This document shows, piece by piece, positions 53,901 to 63,277 of a stretch of 64,000 nt of DNA (position 1 is the stretch's first letter; every line of letters starts with the position of its first letter). A program made the position numbers and the translations under genes. This DNA comes from Opisthocomus hoazin (Eukaryota; Chordata; Aves; Opisthocomiformes; Opisthocomidae), in contig NC_134440.1 in NCBI RefSeq assembly GCF_030867145.1, positions 3,472,001 to 3,536,000 of the forward strand. Reading direction: 5' to 3'. Below the pieces are notes generated by a model. That model saw nothing but the letters and a program-made list of their open reading frames with translations, searched no databases and was not told the origin of the DNA.

Positions 53901-56900
53901 TTTTGGAAAATGCTTGTTAGCAGGTTTCTTTACCAAAGTTCTGTTAACTCCTCCAGTCTCTAGCCCACTGCGTAACACACAAGGTGTTGGGGGTGCGCTA
54001 CATTTAACAGCCTGAAAATCTATCCATGCAATGGCAGCAGCAAGGTATGAAATCAATGCTAATATATTTAAGCTGGTCTAATCAAACCTGGAGTCGGTAA
54101 GGGACACCATTTTATGAAAATCTGGCCACCCTAACCACACATTAAAACCACATTTTCCTCTTTAAAACATTCAGATGTGGATTGAACCACAAACATTTTC
54201 AGCCTACCTCAGACTCCACCTAAACGTACAGTTATTACGGTGTCTGTCCAGCTTATCTCTGACCCTACACTGCACGCTACCGGGTTTTCCCACTGAAAGC
54301 TCTGTCGCTTCCAGCTGTGCCCAAGCTTACCGAGTTGATGTCTATTCCCATTGACGGCTGGGTCTGACTGCCCGGAGGCGACTGTGGGATGGTAGAAGGT
54401 ACCGTGACGGAGAGCGGGGGGAGCTGGGTTCCTCGCTGTAAACCAGAGGTCTGCATTAAAGGAGTATTCTGAGGCAGGGTACTTGCCACCTGGGTCTGCT
54501 GCTGTTGCTGGGAAGTTGTCTGGTTAAAAAATGTATATGGGGGAAGCTGCTGCTCCAGAGACAATGCATCCATAGCCACGGCCTTAAAAAGAAGAATCAA
54601 AATCATCCACACTGGCAGGTAATTTCCCCTGATTTTGAAGCACATCAAGTTTCACACCAAGAGAACTGTACTAAGTCAACCTCATCTTGCATCTGAAAAA
54701 TATTACCTAAAGGTTCAGAAACAGCCAAGAACATGTTTCAAAAGACGTAATGTCACCTCTAGTGTACAATAAACAAATACTCTGAAAGCCCAGTTGAATG
54801 TCCAGGTCAGAAATTGATAACCTAGTCAGTCACAGAGTCACACTTCTTATGAAATCCATTTTAAAAGCTAACTGAGCTTCTCTCATGAATTCGAGAAACG
54901 TCTTTCAAATTTCACAACTAACTTTGGGACAACACTTTACAGAAAAGCGTCCCAATGGCTGTTCTAGAAAAGTGAAAGTAAAAACTATCCCCTCTACAAA
55001 CATCTCTCTTCTTAAGGCTCTGAATTCATGAACACAACTAAAGAAGAAAAACTGCCAAACAAGAGAGATGAAGTCACAGCCAGCTTCTCCCAAGCTAACG
55101 TAAAACAACTCATCTGTGATTAAAAAAAATTAATTCACCAAGTAAGTTCCTACCTGAGTGATTGGTGACAAAGGGGAAAGCGTAGGAGACATCTGCTGTG
55201 ACTGTGGTCGTCTGGAGTCTGCACTCAACGAGAGAGGACTGACGGCTGGCTGACGGTGCTGCTGGGAAGGGGCTGGTGTCGTCGTCATTCCTGCCAGGAA
55301 GGAACAAACCAGCTTACATGGGAACAGAGCAATGGTTTATTGATAGTTGTATGGAGGTAATTACCTAAACAATGAAAAATGAGTGGCGTAAGTGGACAAC
55401 CACTTAATGCAAAGTGCTGAATGCAACTCGGCCAATCAGGCTGAAACTCGTTGGCTAATTTGCAATTAATTTTGTCAGGCTGAAGAGCATCAGGATGAGA
55501 GGAAGATCCCTGTGGTTTATCCTGGATCAAAACCAGTCACGGTTGTTCAGGTTCACGCACAGATGCGGACTTGGAAATGAAACAGGCAGAGCAGCTTCAG
55601 CAGTGTACAGAAACCATGGGTATCGTTCTTGCAAACCAGGAAATCGAACCCAGCAAAAGCACATTCTGCTCTATTTGCAAGGGCTCAAACTTCAGGAAGA
55701 AGATAACAGATCACATAACAAGACTTATCAGAGGGCACTTGAGATATTATAAAAGCAAACACCTATTTAATGGAAAATGCAGAAGAAAAACTGGTTACAC
55801 AGGAAGCACTCCATTTTTAATGGCATAGCAGTGCACAGGAAGGCAGAAAATATCCTTCTCACTCTTAAAAAGCCACAACCTAGCAGGCGGTTGGGATAAG
55901 CAATTCAAGTATTGTAATTTCGCTCAAATTCTAGACAAAAATCTGGAAGTTTTGAGACCTCTCCTACTTTCTGCCTCACCCTAGAGGAACCGAGACACCC
56001 TGGAAAGTAAGTTCAGGACAATCTAGCTAGCGAGCTGTTCTTCTAAAGCTGCCAGAAAGGAGGAATTCACAAGAGCTTGAGAGCTCCTAGGCACCTGGCA
56101 AATGTTCAAGGCTTCCAGGCAGGCTGCCAGGGAGCCAGGAAGTCCGGGCTGCCAAGGAGCCAGCAGGCAAACCGCACAGATTCTGAAGACTGCCTGGCTT
56201 CCCCTGCCATGTTTTCAAAATCAACACCGTCTCACGGAACATGTCAGCGAACTGACAACCTCAAATGCACAAATGTGCAGTCTTCAATTGCTGGCAGTTC
56301 TTTGCAACCTGGCAGGTGTTTGTTTCCCCACCTTTTCTTGGGGCTGCTGAGGGCATGCTTGTGCAAGGCACAGAGCTCCTGCAAAAGGTTCAAAAGCCTT
56401 TATGTTTTCTGCTAAAGAGCTAGAAGATAGACAAGGAGCGTTTGGAAAAATCAGTTAAAAAAGCCCCAAACACTGACTCTGTCAATGATTAAACTATGGG
56501 ATAGTCTCCAAAGAGAAGCAGGAAAATCATCAATGAGCGTATCTTTCTCATTCGTTCTGTCTTTGATAGATCAGGAAATGTTTTCAAAGCAATTGCATAC
56601 TTACCAGTTTGGGTTTACAGAATCAGAATCACAGAATCACAGAATAGTAGGGGTTGGAAGGGACCTCTGTGGGTCATCTAGTCCAACCCCCCCGCATAAG
56701 CAGGGTCACCTACAGCAGGCTGCACAGGACCTTGTCCAGGCGGGTCTTGAATATCTCCAGAGAAGGAGACTCCACAACCTCCCTGGGCAGCCTGTTCCAG
56801 TGCTCCGTCACCCTCAGAGAGAAGAAGTTCCTCCTCATGTTCAGACGGAACTTCCTGTGCCTCAGTTTGTGCCCATTACCCCTTGTCCTGTCACTGGGCA

Positions 56901-59900
56901 CCACTGAAAAGAGCTTGGCCCCATCCTCCTGACACCCACCCTTCAGATATTTGTAGGCATTTATAAGGTCCCCTCGCAGCCTTCTCTTCTTCAGGCTGAA
57001 CAAGCCCAGTTCCCTCAACCTCTCCTCGTAGTGGAGATGCTCCAGTCCCCTCACCATCCTTGTAGCCCTCCGCTGGACTCTCTCCAGTAGCTCTTCATCC
57101 TTCTTGAACTGCGGAGCCCAGAACTGGACACAGTACTCCAGATGAGGCCTCACCAGGGCAGTGTAGAGGGGAAGGAGAACCTCCCTTGTCCTGCTGGCCA
57201 CACTCTTCTTGATGCACCCCAGGATCCCATTGGCCTTCTTGGCAGCCAGGGCACACTGCTGGCTCATAGTTAACCTGTCGTCCACCAGGACACCCAGGTC
57301 CCTCTCCGCAGAGCGAATATATATTATATATATAAATAATATTTATTTATTTACCGTTTATAATATATATAAATAATATATAATATATAATAATATATTA
57401 TAATATAATATAATAATATAATAATATAATAATATAATAATATAATAATATAATAATATATATAAATAATACCGTTTATAATATATATAAACGGTTTATA
57501 CCGTTTACTTTGCTAATTACGGGTATGGCAAAAAATTTAGTGACCCAGTCTGGCCCAACTCCATGCAAGTAGTTTGTTTCTTTTTATACACACAACAGTG
57601 CTCTCAGGACAGACTCGACGGGTTCTACTTGAGTCACAGCCCATCTCTGAAACTCTGGACAGTCTCTTCTGAGAGTGGAAAACTTGTTCAAGGATGCTGA
57701 AAGCTGCTGACCGACTGTACTCAAACGGTTAAACCGTCTTCTTGCTTCATTCTTAAATGTAACTGCTCAGTCATAATGCTACATTAACCTGATGAAAATG
57801 ATTTCCTTTTCCCAATATATGAGAGGATTTTTAAGTGGGTGAGGGAATCCTGCCTAACACAGGAAATATACTTGTATTTTTGGATACAGTGCCTTATTTC
57901 TATTCTAGGAATCAACTGACTGCAATTGTCAGTGACAATAAAAAAATGCAACCCTCTTCACAACTGTTCAAGCATGACCCAGTGAAATTAGTTAAAAAAT
58001 AACAATTACCAGTTTAGGCTCTTTGCCTACAAAGTTACATTTAATCCTGAAATGATCAAGTGATCAGTGCATTATAAATTGCCAGCATGGCAAATTATGT
58101 TTGGGTTTTTTTTTTAAATAAAATTATCAGTACCGCCAAAGCCCAAAAGCTCCAACAAACACTCACGACCCAGACTCACCACGCTCAACAGCTCAAACAC
58201 CAACAGCGCCTGAGAAGAACTCGCAACAAAACCTACACTGCTAAGAGGGCAACAATTCCAACACAAAGCCACCATAGTGCGAGCCGTGAGAAATGAAGGT
58301 GTGCACTTGGTATTATTTCCCACAGCCCTGCTAGATTACGCAGCCTGAACATTCAGGATATTTTCAGAACTTCAGCAGCCAAGCTTACAAAAACTACACC
58401 TTGTAAAGGCTCCACATTATTCTTGATCACTCAAAAGAGAAAATCTGCTTCAGATGAAGCAATGTTCTCTCTCCAAAAGATCCTCACACTGAAAAAAAAA
58501 CCAACCCCATTCTAAAGGAATGAAAACAAAAGGCCCACTTAAGATATTTCCATAACACAAGTGCTGTTGGGTTAAGTACAACGAATTACAAGAGAGGCAT
58601 GCTTTGGATGCTAGTCTCTCTTGTAGTTTATACTTAAAATAAATACACAAAAAAAAACCCAAAAGCGGATTTGGGCACCAAGCACATGAGAAAAAGGAAA
58701 GACAACTTGTAAGGCATATAACTAACTACAGCTTTCTCACCTGTCCGTACAGAAATGGCTTGATAAAACTGGTTTACAAAGACATGTCAATCAGTGACGC
58801 ACAATTACCCCTCAGTCAAAATAGTAATATTCAGCAATGCAACTTCCATAATTTAAGACAAGCTACATATTATGGGCAATCTGCAGAAACACCTGGGAGT
58901 TCTGATCTTACCCTGACTGGCAGTGCTGATGCCCAAGTGAGTCAGATTGGCAGCGAGATTTCCGGTACTATTGGAGCTACTCAGGGCTGGGAAGGTGGAT
59001 TCCTCAGGATCTAGCGGTGTCGGGAGAGGGGAAGGGAAATGGATGTTCGTCAGGTCTGGCAGGGAGCCACCCGTGTTATGCGTAGCAGGAATCAGTGTTG
59101 TAGTGTTTTCCTGGTCAGCTGAAGGAAAGATGCTAAATAAGGGAGAGAGAGGAGGAAAAAAAAAAAAAGACATTTCAATTTAAATTTCAGCCTGGGCAGA
59201 TCTTTATAAAATATTTTTTAAAAAGGAAGATGCCTTATTCAGAATTATATATTGTATTTCTGATAAGCCAGAGATGTAACAGCCAATGGTTCACTCACAA
59301 GAGGTTCTGGCTTGCCTTGTATCTATTGCAGTGTTAGAACGTCTAACGGCTTTTCAGAAAACTCAAAAGCAAGAGGACATTCAATATATAACATTCTTTC
59401 TTAAAGATCTCAAAATGTTCTTTGAAAAAAATTGCTCAAATCTTACTTGATTCCTGGAACTTCACATGATTTAGGTCTTGATGACCCAGTCTAAAATAGA
59501 AGGAAGACATTTTTAAAGGCAAAGATACTGCTAGAGATTAATGCTTAGGATACATTTCAATTAGTAAGTTTTCTTTAATTTAATACATTTTTAAACAAGA
59601 CCTATTCTTCTACACAAGAGCTCTGTGAAGCTCTTACAAGGTATCTGTCACCTTTTTTCGCTTTATTGGCCCAACAAGGTTCAAATTTAAAGCGTTTCTC
59701 TCGATATAATCAAACATGTGCACGCACACATACCTACAAAGTGCCTTTCTGACCTAACGCTTAGTGATTTGCTGCTAAATACAGCATTTCATCTCTAAAC
59801 TCTGCAAGTAGTTTGTTTTGGTTGACAATATTTAGAGCATTAATGTACCCAAATACATTTAGAAAATAAAATCTCTACACTTTGAAATGTGAGATTCCTA

Positions 59901-62900
59901 CCTTTTTAGTGTCCCATCCTTGCTTAGAGAGGGTTTTGTCTGCTTCAGTGGTGGTTTCCTCCATTCCAGGGACAGTCAGTAATAAAACTAAAAAATGAGA
60001 AGAAAAGGAATCATATCATAATATTAAGTTTCTCAGAAAGAAATATTCAGATTGGAAGTTTAACTACTTCAAAACTCTTAAGTAACCTGTTATCAACAAA
60101 TACGAAACAGTGGCAACTGTATTGCTATGAGATAAAATTTAAAAAAAAAAAACCCAAACACCAGAAGAGACTAAAATTTTATTTAATTAGCAAGGAGACA
60201 TTCCCATCTTGAAACAAGCAAAAAACCTAAATAATAGTTCAAAAAATTTTGGTCTCCAGTTCAGTCTGCTTAGATCTAACCGGAAGAGTATCTTGGGCCC
60301 TAGTTTTTCCTATTTTTTTATTATTTCGCACAAGTGATGTACACCTGCTACATCTAACGCACGGCCCAAAGGACACTTCCAGTGGGGAAGAATCCGGACC
60401 ATCTCCCCTAGGACAGAGAAACACTGTAAAGCTGTTACTTCTCCGTATTCCAAGCACATTTGTTTGTTCAAAGCAAACAACTGTTTCATCATGCTAACAG
60501 CAAGGTGACAAAGAAACCTCAAAGGCCAGCCCAGGCAGAGAGATGTATCAACAGAAGCCTTTCACACTGATGACTATAAATCCATATTTATGTAATACTA
60601 TTTAAGAGAATCATTATTTAATGTTTTACAGCTCTGGAAGTATACAGAAGAGCTGCAGTACAGTGCATATGCATCTGAGTGTTGCGCGTTCACCTCTCTC
60701 TGGGTCGTTGTTTAAGGATTAAAATTCTCTACACAGATTTAAGAGCTTTTAATCTATTTCTTGAACTGGCAGCAGGAGCAAGGGCCAGCAGAGGGCACCA
60801 GCACTGTTAGTGCCGGAGGGCTGCACTGCTCCAGCTTGTAACTAGAAATGTTATCGGAGAGTACTGTTTGTAAGCATTGCCTCTGAGGGTGTATTCACCG
60901 GTGATCTCAACCCCATAAATAGCAATTAGATGAAGTCTCGCTACTTTATGAGATTGTATCACTCACCACGAAATGCCTGTGATCTCTACACTTGTCTGGA
61001 AGTTACTACAAACTGCAAACCTCTGGTACCACTGAGAGCAGGCTAATCACCAGAGTCCCAGAAGCCCAGATTACTTCTCCCTGTAGGGCAAGATCTTAGA
61101 ATACAAGGTTCAGGAGAATGTTCTATCTTAGCTTTGTACAATATTTTCTGGATTTCAGTACCCAGAAGAGTAAAGGTGGTCCTTTGTTCCAATTCCCGCG
61201 TAACTGAATCCAGAAAGTGTTATGCTTCGATGTATTTCTAGGCATAGATGAACACCAATACGTGTATTCTGAAGGACAATGCTTTGCATGTTACAAATAG
61301 TTTTACTCTCTCTGTTTACCTCTTTTCTGCTGCATATCCTGTGACCCTCCTGAAAAGGATTCTTGTTGAGCTGGAGTCATAGTACTCTGGTGCAAGGCAG
61401 AATCGGAATTTGTCCTGAAAAGAAGACAAAAAAAATTTTACTGTCAGTTTCTCTAAACAAAAGAATGCTTAATCCCAGCTACACATAACCAACTCTGTAA
61501 ACCTGAATACTCTGCATTAAAAACCTGAAATCTATATGTGGCATATACCAGGCACAATTTCCTTGTGAAAAAATTACTTCACAGAACAAATTAGTTAAAG
61601 CTTTAAGAGCAATTGTTTCAGTAATGGGATTGAGAGGAACACAGGATAAATTGGTTGCTCTAGTTAGAAAATAATTTAATATGCTTTGTTAAGATTATGC
61701 ATGATTAAATAATGCAATTTTTTAGTTGAAAGCTACTTATGCACACTTATACCAGGCTTTGAAAAGAAAGCATTCCTGTTTCATGGGGGAGAAAAAAGAC
61801 TGGTTCAGAGTGCAAGTATGTTGTGGAGATGGGAACCTCCGGGGTCAGCACATCTCGGGACAAACTGTCCTTCGCTCGGGAATGTAGGCCACCACTTGGG
61901 CAACTCGGCACCTCCAACGTCAGGAGCGCGAGGGGTAGAAAGAGGCAACCCAGTGCTCCTTCCCACCTGAACACACGCGAGGGCAGACTAACCCAGTTTC
62001 TGCGCAACTCCACAATTCTGGGATATGTTTTAGAACAGCTGGCAAGATTTACCCTTAAAAAGATCACATTAGCTGACACACCTTCAGTTTAAAAGCAGGT
62101 CATCTACAAGAATAAGGATAATGGAAGAAGAAAAAAGTCAATTTTGAAATTCAGGAAGTCACGGCAATTCAGATGACCAGCTGCTGTGGGGAACATTAAA
62201 GGCTTTTGTTGCACATGAAAGTGTTGCAGTATCGGAGAACGCAGTCCGAATACTAACACGCACACTACTGTACTACTGACCTTCTCCAGCTTGTGTCTGA
62301 TGGAGGTGACAGATACACAGTGCCATACGGACAGCTGTCCACGTGATTCCATCAGTTAAGGGGAAGAACACCACTTTCTCACTTAAGTAGGAGGCCTGTT
62401 TGAAATCTTTTCCAAAGGAACAATTCAAAACTACCTGTCAGAACCACTAAGCTCATACGAGGAAGGCAAACAGACTCCCTATGGGGAACACACTGACTTT
62501 AAAAGGACACTCAAACCAAAATATTATCTGGATTATTGTAATGTTTAAGCAACAGGACAACCATCCTCCTTTTCCCTTTCTGAACATCTAACTCTTCCCT
62601 GAGCAGCCGTCATCTCTCCACTCTCCCACTCACACATCCCCTTTAGCCCCATCACGCCAGTCTGACTGCAGCACATTTTAACCCAGTCAGAAATAACAAG
62701 CTACTTCATTTTCACAAATGGCAAGAAGAAACAGCGCTTGGCAAATGCTAAACTGATGAATCAACTTGTAATAAAATGCACAATGAACTGCAACAAATTA
62801 TTCTGGTTTGGATTTACTCAGCTTTGAAGGGAAACTTTGTTTCACCAAGACTGCCTTGCCTTGTCCTTCAAAGGATCTCAGTTCCTCTCAGCTTCATGTG

Positions 62901-63277
62901 GATCATTATCCCCGCTTAGAGCTGAGGAAATACAAAGGTAAACGCTTACTTTACAGAATAGTAGGTATTTATAGACTAGACCACAGTTCAGGAAAAGCAG
63001 ATGACATTAACTGCACAGAGATGGGAAACAACTCCGCTGACAGATGAGGAGGGGAGGAAGACGGGAACTGTAAAAACTGAAAACTCTGATCTTGTCACAA
63101 AGGTAGGTGTTCACTGCCAGCTCATAAACCAAAGGATATTTGTCTTCCATGTTTATCCACAGAGAGAGGGCGTCGATGCGGGGAGCCGAGACGGTTTCTG
63201 TCACGATACACTCTGTCCACGAGACCATGATGCCGAGTTGTTCTGCTTGTGTCTAATCCTGATGACTGAAAAGGAGT
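44717..63277 (-). CDS. CRTC1: CREB-regulated transcription coactivator 1, last 12 coding exons (5' end outside window)
   Basis: CRTC1 is a cAMP- and calcium-responsive coactivator. When dephosphorylated it leaves 14-3-3, enters the nucleus and boosts CREB transcription. Twelve exons join in frame to 1617 bases (538 residues plus TGA). Visible: [20 protein letters not shown], the SIK/AMPK-type site [11 protein letters not shown] across the second and third exons here, the central [14 protein letters not shown] region, a Gln-rich segment, and the conserved transactivation domain ([20 protein letters not shown] through DTFRMDRL). The N-terminal CREB-binding domain, about 80 residues, is not in the window. 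Exons in transcript order: 63140-63277, 62281-62342, 61320-61414, 59902-59987, 59447-59490, 58912-59132, 55154-55290, 54331-54582, 52070-52171, 46712-46798, 45719-45899, 44717-44928. The first intron here is U12-type AT-AC; the rest are GT-AG. The TAD sequence and the COMP neighbour favour CRTC1 over CRTC2/3. Confidence 0.97.
44929..45718 (-). other. CRTC1 last coding intron
   Basis: A 0.8-kb phase-1 GT-AG intron; nothing recognised. Confidence 0.85.
45719..45899 (-). CDS. CRTC1: CRTC1 exon: conserved [13 protein letters not shown] region
   Basis: Encodes [39 protein letters not shown] and NIPNIILT, ending one base into a codon at gtgagg. A Cys sits where human has Gly (YSPCST against YSPGST, from memory). 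Confidence 0.97.
45900..46711 (-). other. CRTC1 intron
   Basis: A 0.8-kb phase-0 intron; nothing recognised. Confidence 0.85.
46712..46798 (-). CDS. CRTC1: CRTC1 exon: [14 protein letters not shown] region
   Basis: Encodes 29 residues from [17 protein letters not shown] to [10 protein letters not shown]. Phase 0 at both ends, acceptor tttcag, donor gtgagc. Confidence 0.97.
46799..52069 (-). other. CRTC1 intron, 5.3 kb
   Basis: The longest intron in the window. I see no CRTC exon candidate, no recognisable transposon and no RNA gene. Open frames of up to about 150 codons lack domains. Confidence 0.8.
52070..52171 (-). CDS. CRTC1: CRTC1 exon: Ser/Pro-rich segment
   Basis: Encodes 34 residues: [20 protein letters not shown], then [14 protein letters not shown]. 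Phase 0 at both ends, acceptor ctgtag, donor gtaagg. Confidence 0.97.
52172..54330 (-). other. CRTC1 intron
   Basis: A 2.2-kb phase-0 intron. A 178-codon minus-strand frame at 53308-53844 has no CRTC similarity or recognisable domain. Confidence 0.8.
54331..54582 (-). CDS. CRTC1: CRTC1 exon: Gln-rich segment
   Basis: Encodes 84 residues beginning [19 protein letters not shown]. It includes TSQQQQQTQ and [17 protein letters not shown] and ends [10 protein letters not shown]. The human exon carries a long polyproline tract at this place; here there is a short Gln run instead. Confidence 0.97.
54583..55153 (-). other. CRTC1 intron
   Basis: A 0.57-kb phase-0 intron; nothing recognised. Confidence 0.85.
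55154..55290 (-). CDS. CRTC1: CRTC1 exon: [12 protein letters not shown] region
   Basis: Completes a Gly codon, then encodes 45 residues: [29 protein letters not shown], and [12 protein letters not shown]. The acceptor is cctggcag, the donor gtagga. Confidence 0.97.
56122..56166. repeat. Imperfect 25-bp tandem repeat
   Basis: Two copies starting ggctgcca (56122 and 56147) share GGCTGCCA-GGAGCCAG; the second copy is incomplete. Confidence 0.6.
56617..57316 (-). mobile_element. CR1 LINE, 5'-truncated, minus orientation
   Basis: The plus-strand left end shows cagaatcacagaat octamer repeats, then ggttggaagggacctctg and gtcatctagtccaacccccc: the CR1 3' terminus in reverse. Reading leftward on the minus strand, a 191-codon frame encodes the end of the CR1 reverse-transcriptase ORF. 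The 5' end is truncated where unique LINE sequence (ctctccgcagagc) meets AT-rich repeat. It is about 700 bp, with little visible decay, inside a CRTC1 intron and in the same orientation as the gene. Confidence 0.95.
56710..57285 (-). pseudogene. CR1 reverse-transcriptase ORF2 C-terminal fragment
   Basis: 191 uninterrupted codons. Typical CR1 tail motifs are [71 protein letters not shown] and the terminal LDKV. The catalytic core (including the YADD-type centre) and the endonuclease are missing because of the 5' truncation, so it cannot be active. The first Met is internal to the original protein. Confidence 0.93.
57317..57510. repeat. Palindromic AT minisatellite
   Basis: Almost pure A/T. 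It contains five consecutive copies of the octamer ataatata (57421-57460), flanked by two blocks with accgtttataatatatataa (from 57353 and 57471). The right block is a near-perfect palindrome, ACCGTTTATA...TATAAACGGT (57471-57495), followed by a further ACCGTTTA. Confidence 0.92.
58912..59132 (-). CDS. CRTC1: CRTC1 exon: central regulatory segment
   Basis: Encodes [59 protein letters not shown] and [12 protein letters not shown], ending one base into a Gly codon at gtaaga. All are strongly CRTC1-like. Confidence 0.98.
59133..59446 (-). other. CRTC1 intron
   Basis: A 0.31-kb phase-2 intron containing an A/T-rich stretch near 59158-59225; nothing else recognised. Confidence 0.85.
59447..59490 (-). 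CDS. CRTC1: CRTC1 exon: short SCEVPGI segment
   Basis: A 44-base exon that encodes [14 protein letters not shown] and two bases of the next Asn codon. The donor is gtaaga. Its size and phases fit both neighbours. Confidence 0.95.
59491..59901 (-). other. CRTC1 intron
   Basis: A 0.41-kb phase-0 intron; nothing recognised. Confidence 0.85.
59902..59987 (-). CDS. CRTC1: CRTC1 exon: [12 protein letters not shown] segment
   Basis: Completes a Val codon, then encodes [20 protein letters not shown] and KQGWDTKK. The acceptor follows a T-rich tract, the donor is gtagga. Confidence 0.96.
59988..61319 (-). other. CRTC1 intron with CTCF-type motif
   Basis: A 1.3-kb phase-1 intron. It holds a perfect CTCF core match at 60785-60799; nothing else is recognised. 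Confidence 0.85.
60785..60799 (+). promoter_or_regulatory. CTCF-type binding motif
   Basis: CCAGCAGAGGGCACC fits the published vertebrate CTCF core CCASYAGRKGGCRSY at all 15 positions. It lies in a CRTC1 intron, motif forward on the plus strand. Occupancy cannot be judged from sequence. Confidence 0.6.
61320..61414 (-). CDS. CRTC1: CRTC1 exon with the SIK/AMPK phosphoserine site
   Basis: Encodes (R)[19 protein letters not shown], then [12 protein letters not shown]. The serine of RRTNSDS (codon 61405-61407) aligns with human Ser151, whose phosphorylation by salt-inducible kinases or AMPK drives 14-3-3 binding and cytoplasmic retention. Confidence 0.97.
61415..62280 (-). other. CRTC1 intron
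   Basis: A 0.87-kb phase-2 GT-AG intron. A plus-strand 89-codon frame at 61823-62092 is not supported. Confidence 0.85.
62281..62342 (-). CDS. CRTC1: CRTC1 exon: [20 protein letters not shown]
   Basis: A 62-base exon encoding 20 residues that match the CRTC family, plus two bases of Arg. Its acceptor is AC, not AG, because the upstream intron is U12 AT-AC. The donor is gtcagt. Confidence 0.96.
62343..63139 (-). other. U12-type AT-AC intron of CRTC1
   Basis: The upstream exon ends ...GGAAGACAA and is followed by ATATCCTTT (63139-63131), the U12 5' splice consensus. Near the 3' end, CCTTAAC precedes the terminal AC, with the branch A 13 bases before the exon. The intron is 797 bases, phase 0. 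Confidence 0.93.
63140..63277 (-). CDS. CRTC1: CRTC1 exon: [20 protein letters not shown] region (first exon in window)
   Basis: Encodes 46 residues: [40 protein letters not shown] and DKHGRQ. Acceptor ctctcag, phase 0. It ends at a U12 AT-AC splice site rather than GT. Upstream exons lie outside the window. Confidence 0.97.

Larger units (their letters stand above)
55291..58911 (-). other. CRTC1 intron with CR1 LINE and AT minisatellite
   Basis: A 3.6-kb phase-1 intron. It contains a degenerate 25-bp repeat (56.12 kb), a same-strand CR1 fragment (56617-57316) and a palindromic AT minisatellite (57317-57510), each listed separately. Nothing else is recognised. Confidence 0.85.

Noticed and set aside
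63131..63139. Continuation of the CRTC1 63140-63277 exon into ISFGL and stop
   Set aside because: ATATCCTTT is a U12 5' splice site, and the CRTC family continues with DSCPYGT in the next exon, so the read-through is intronic.
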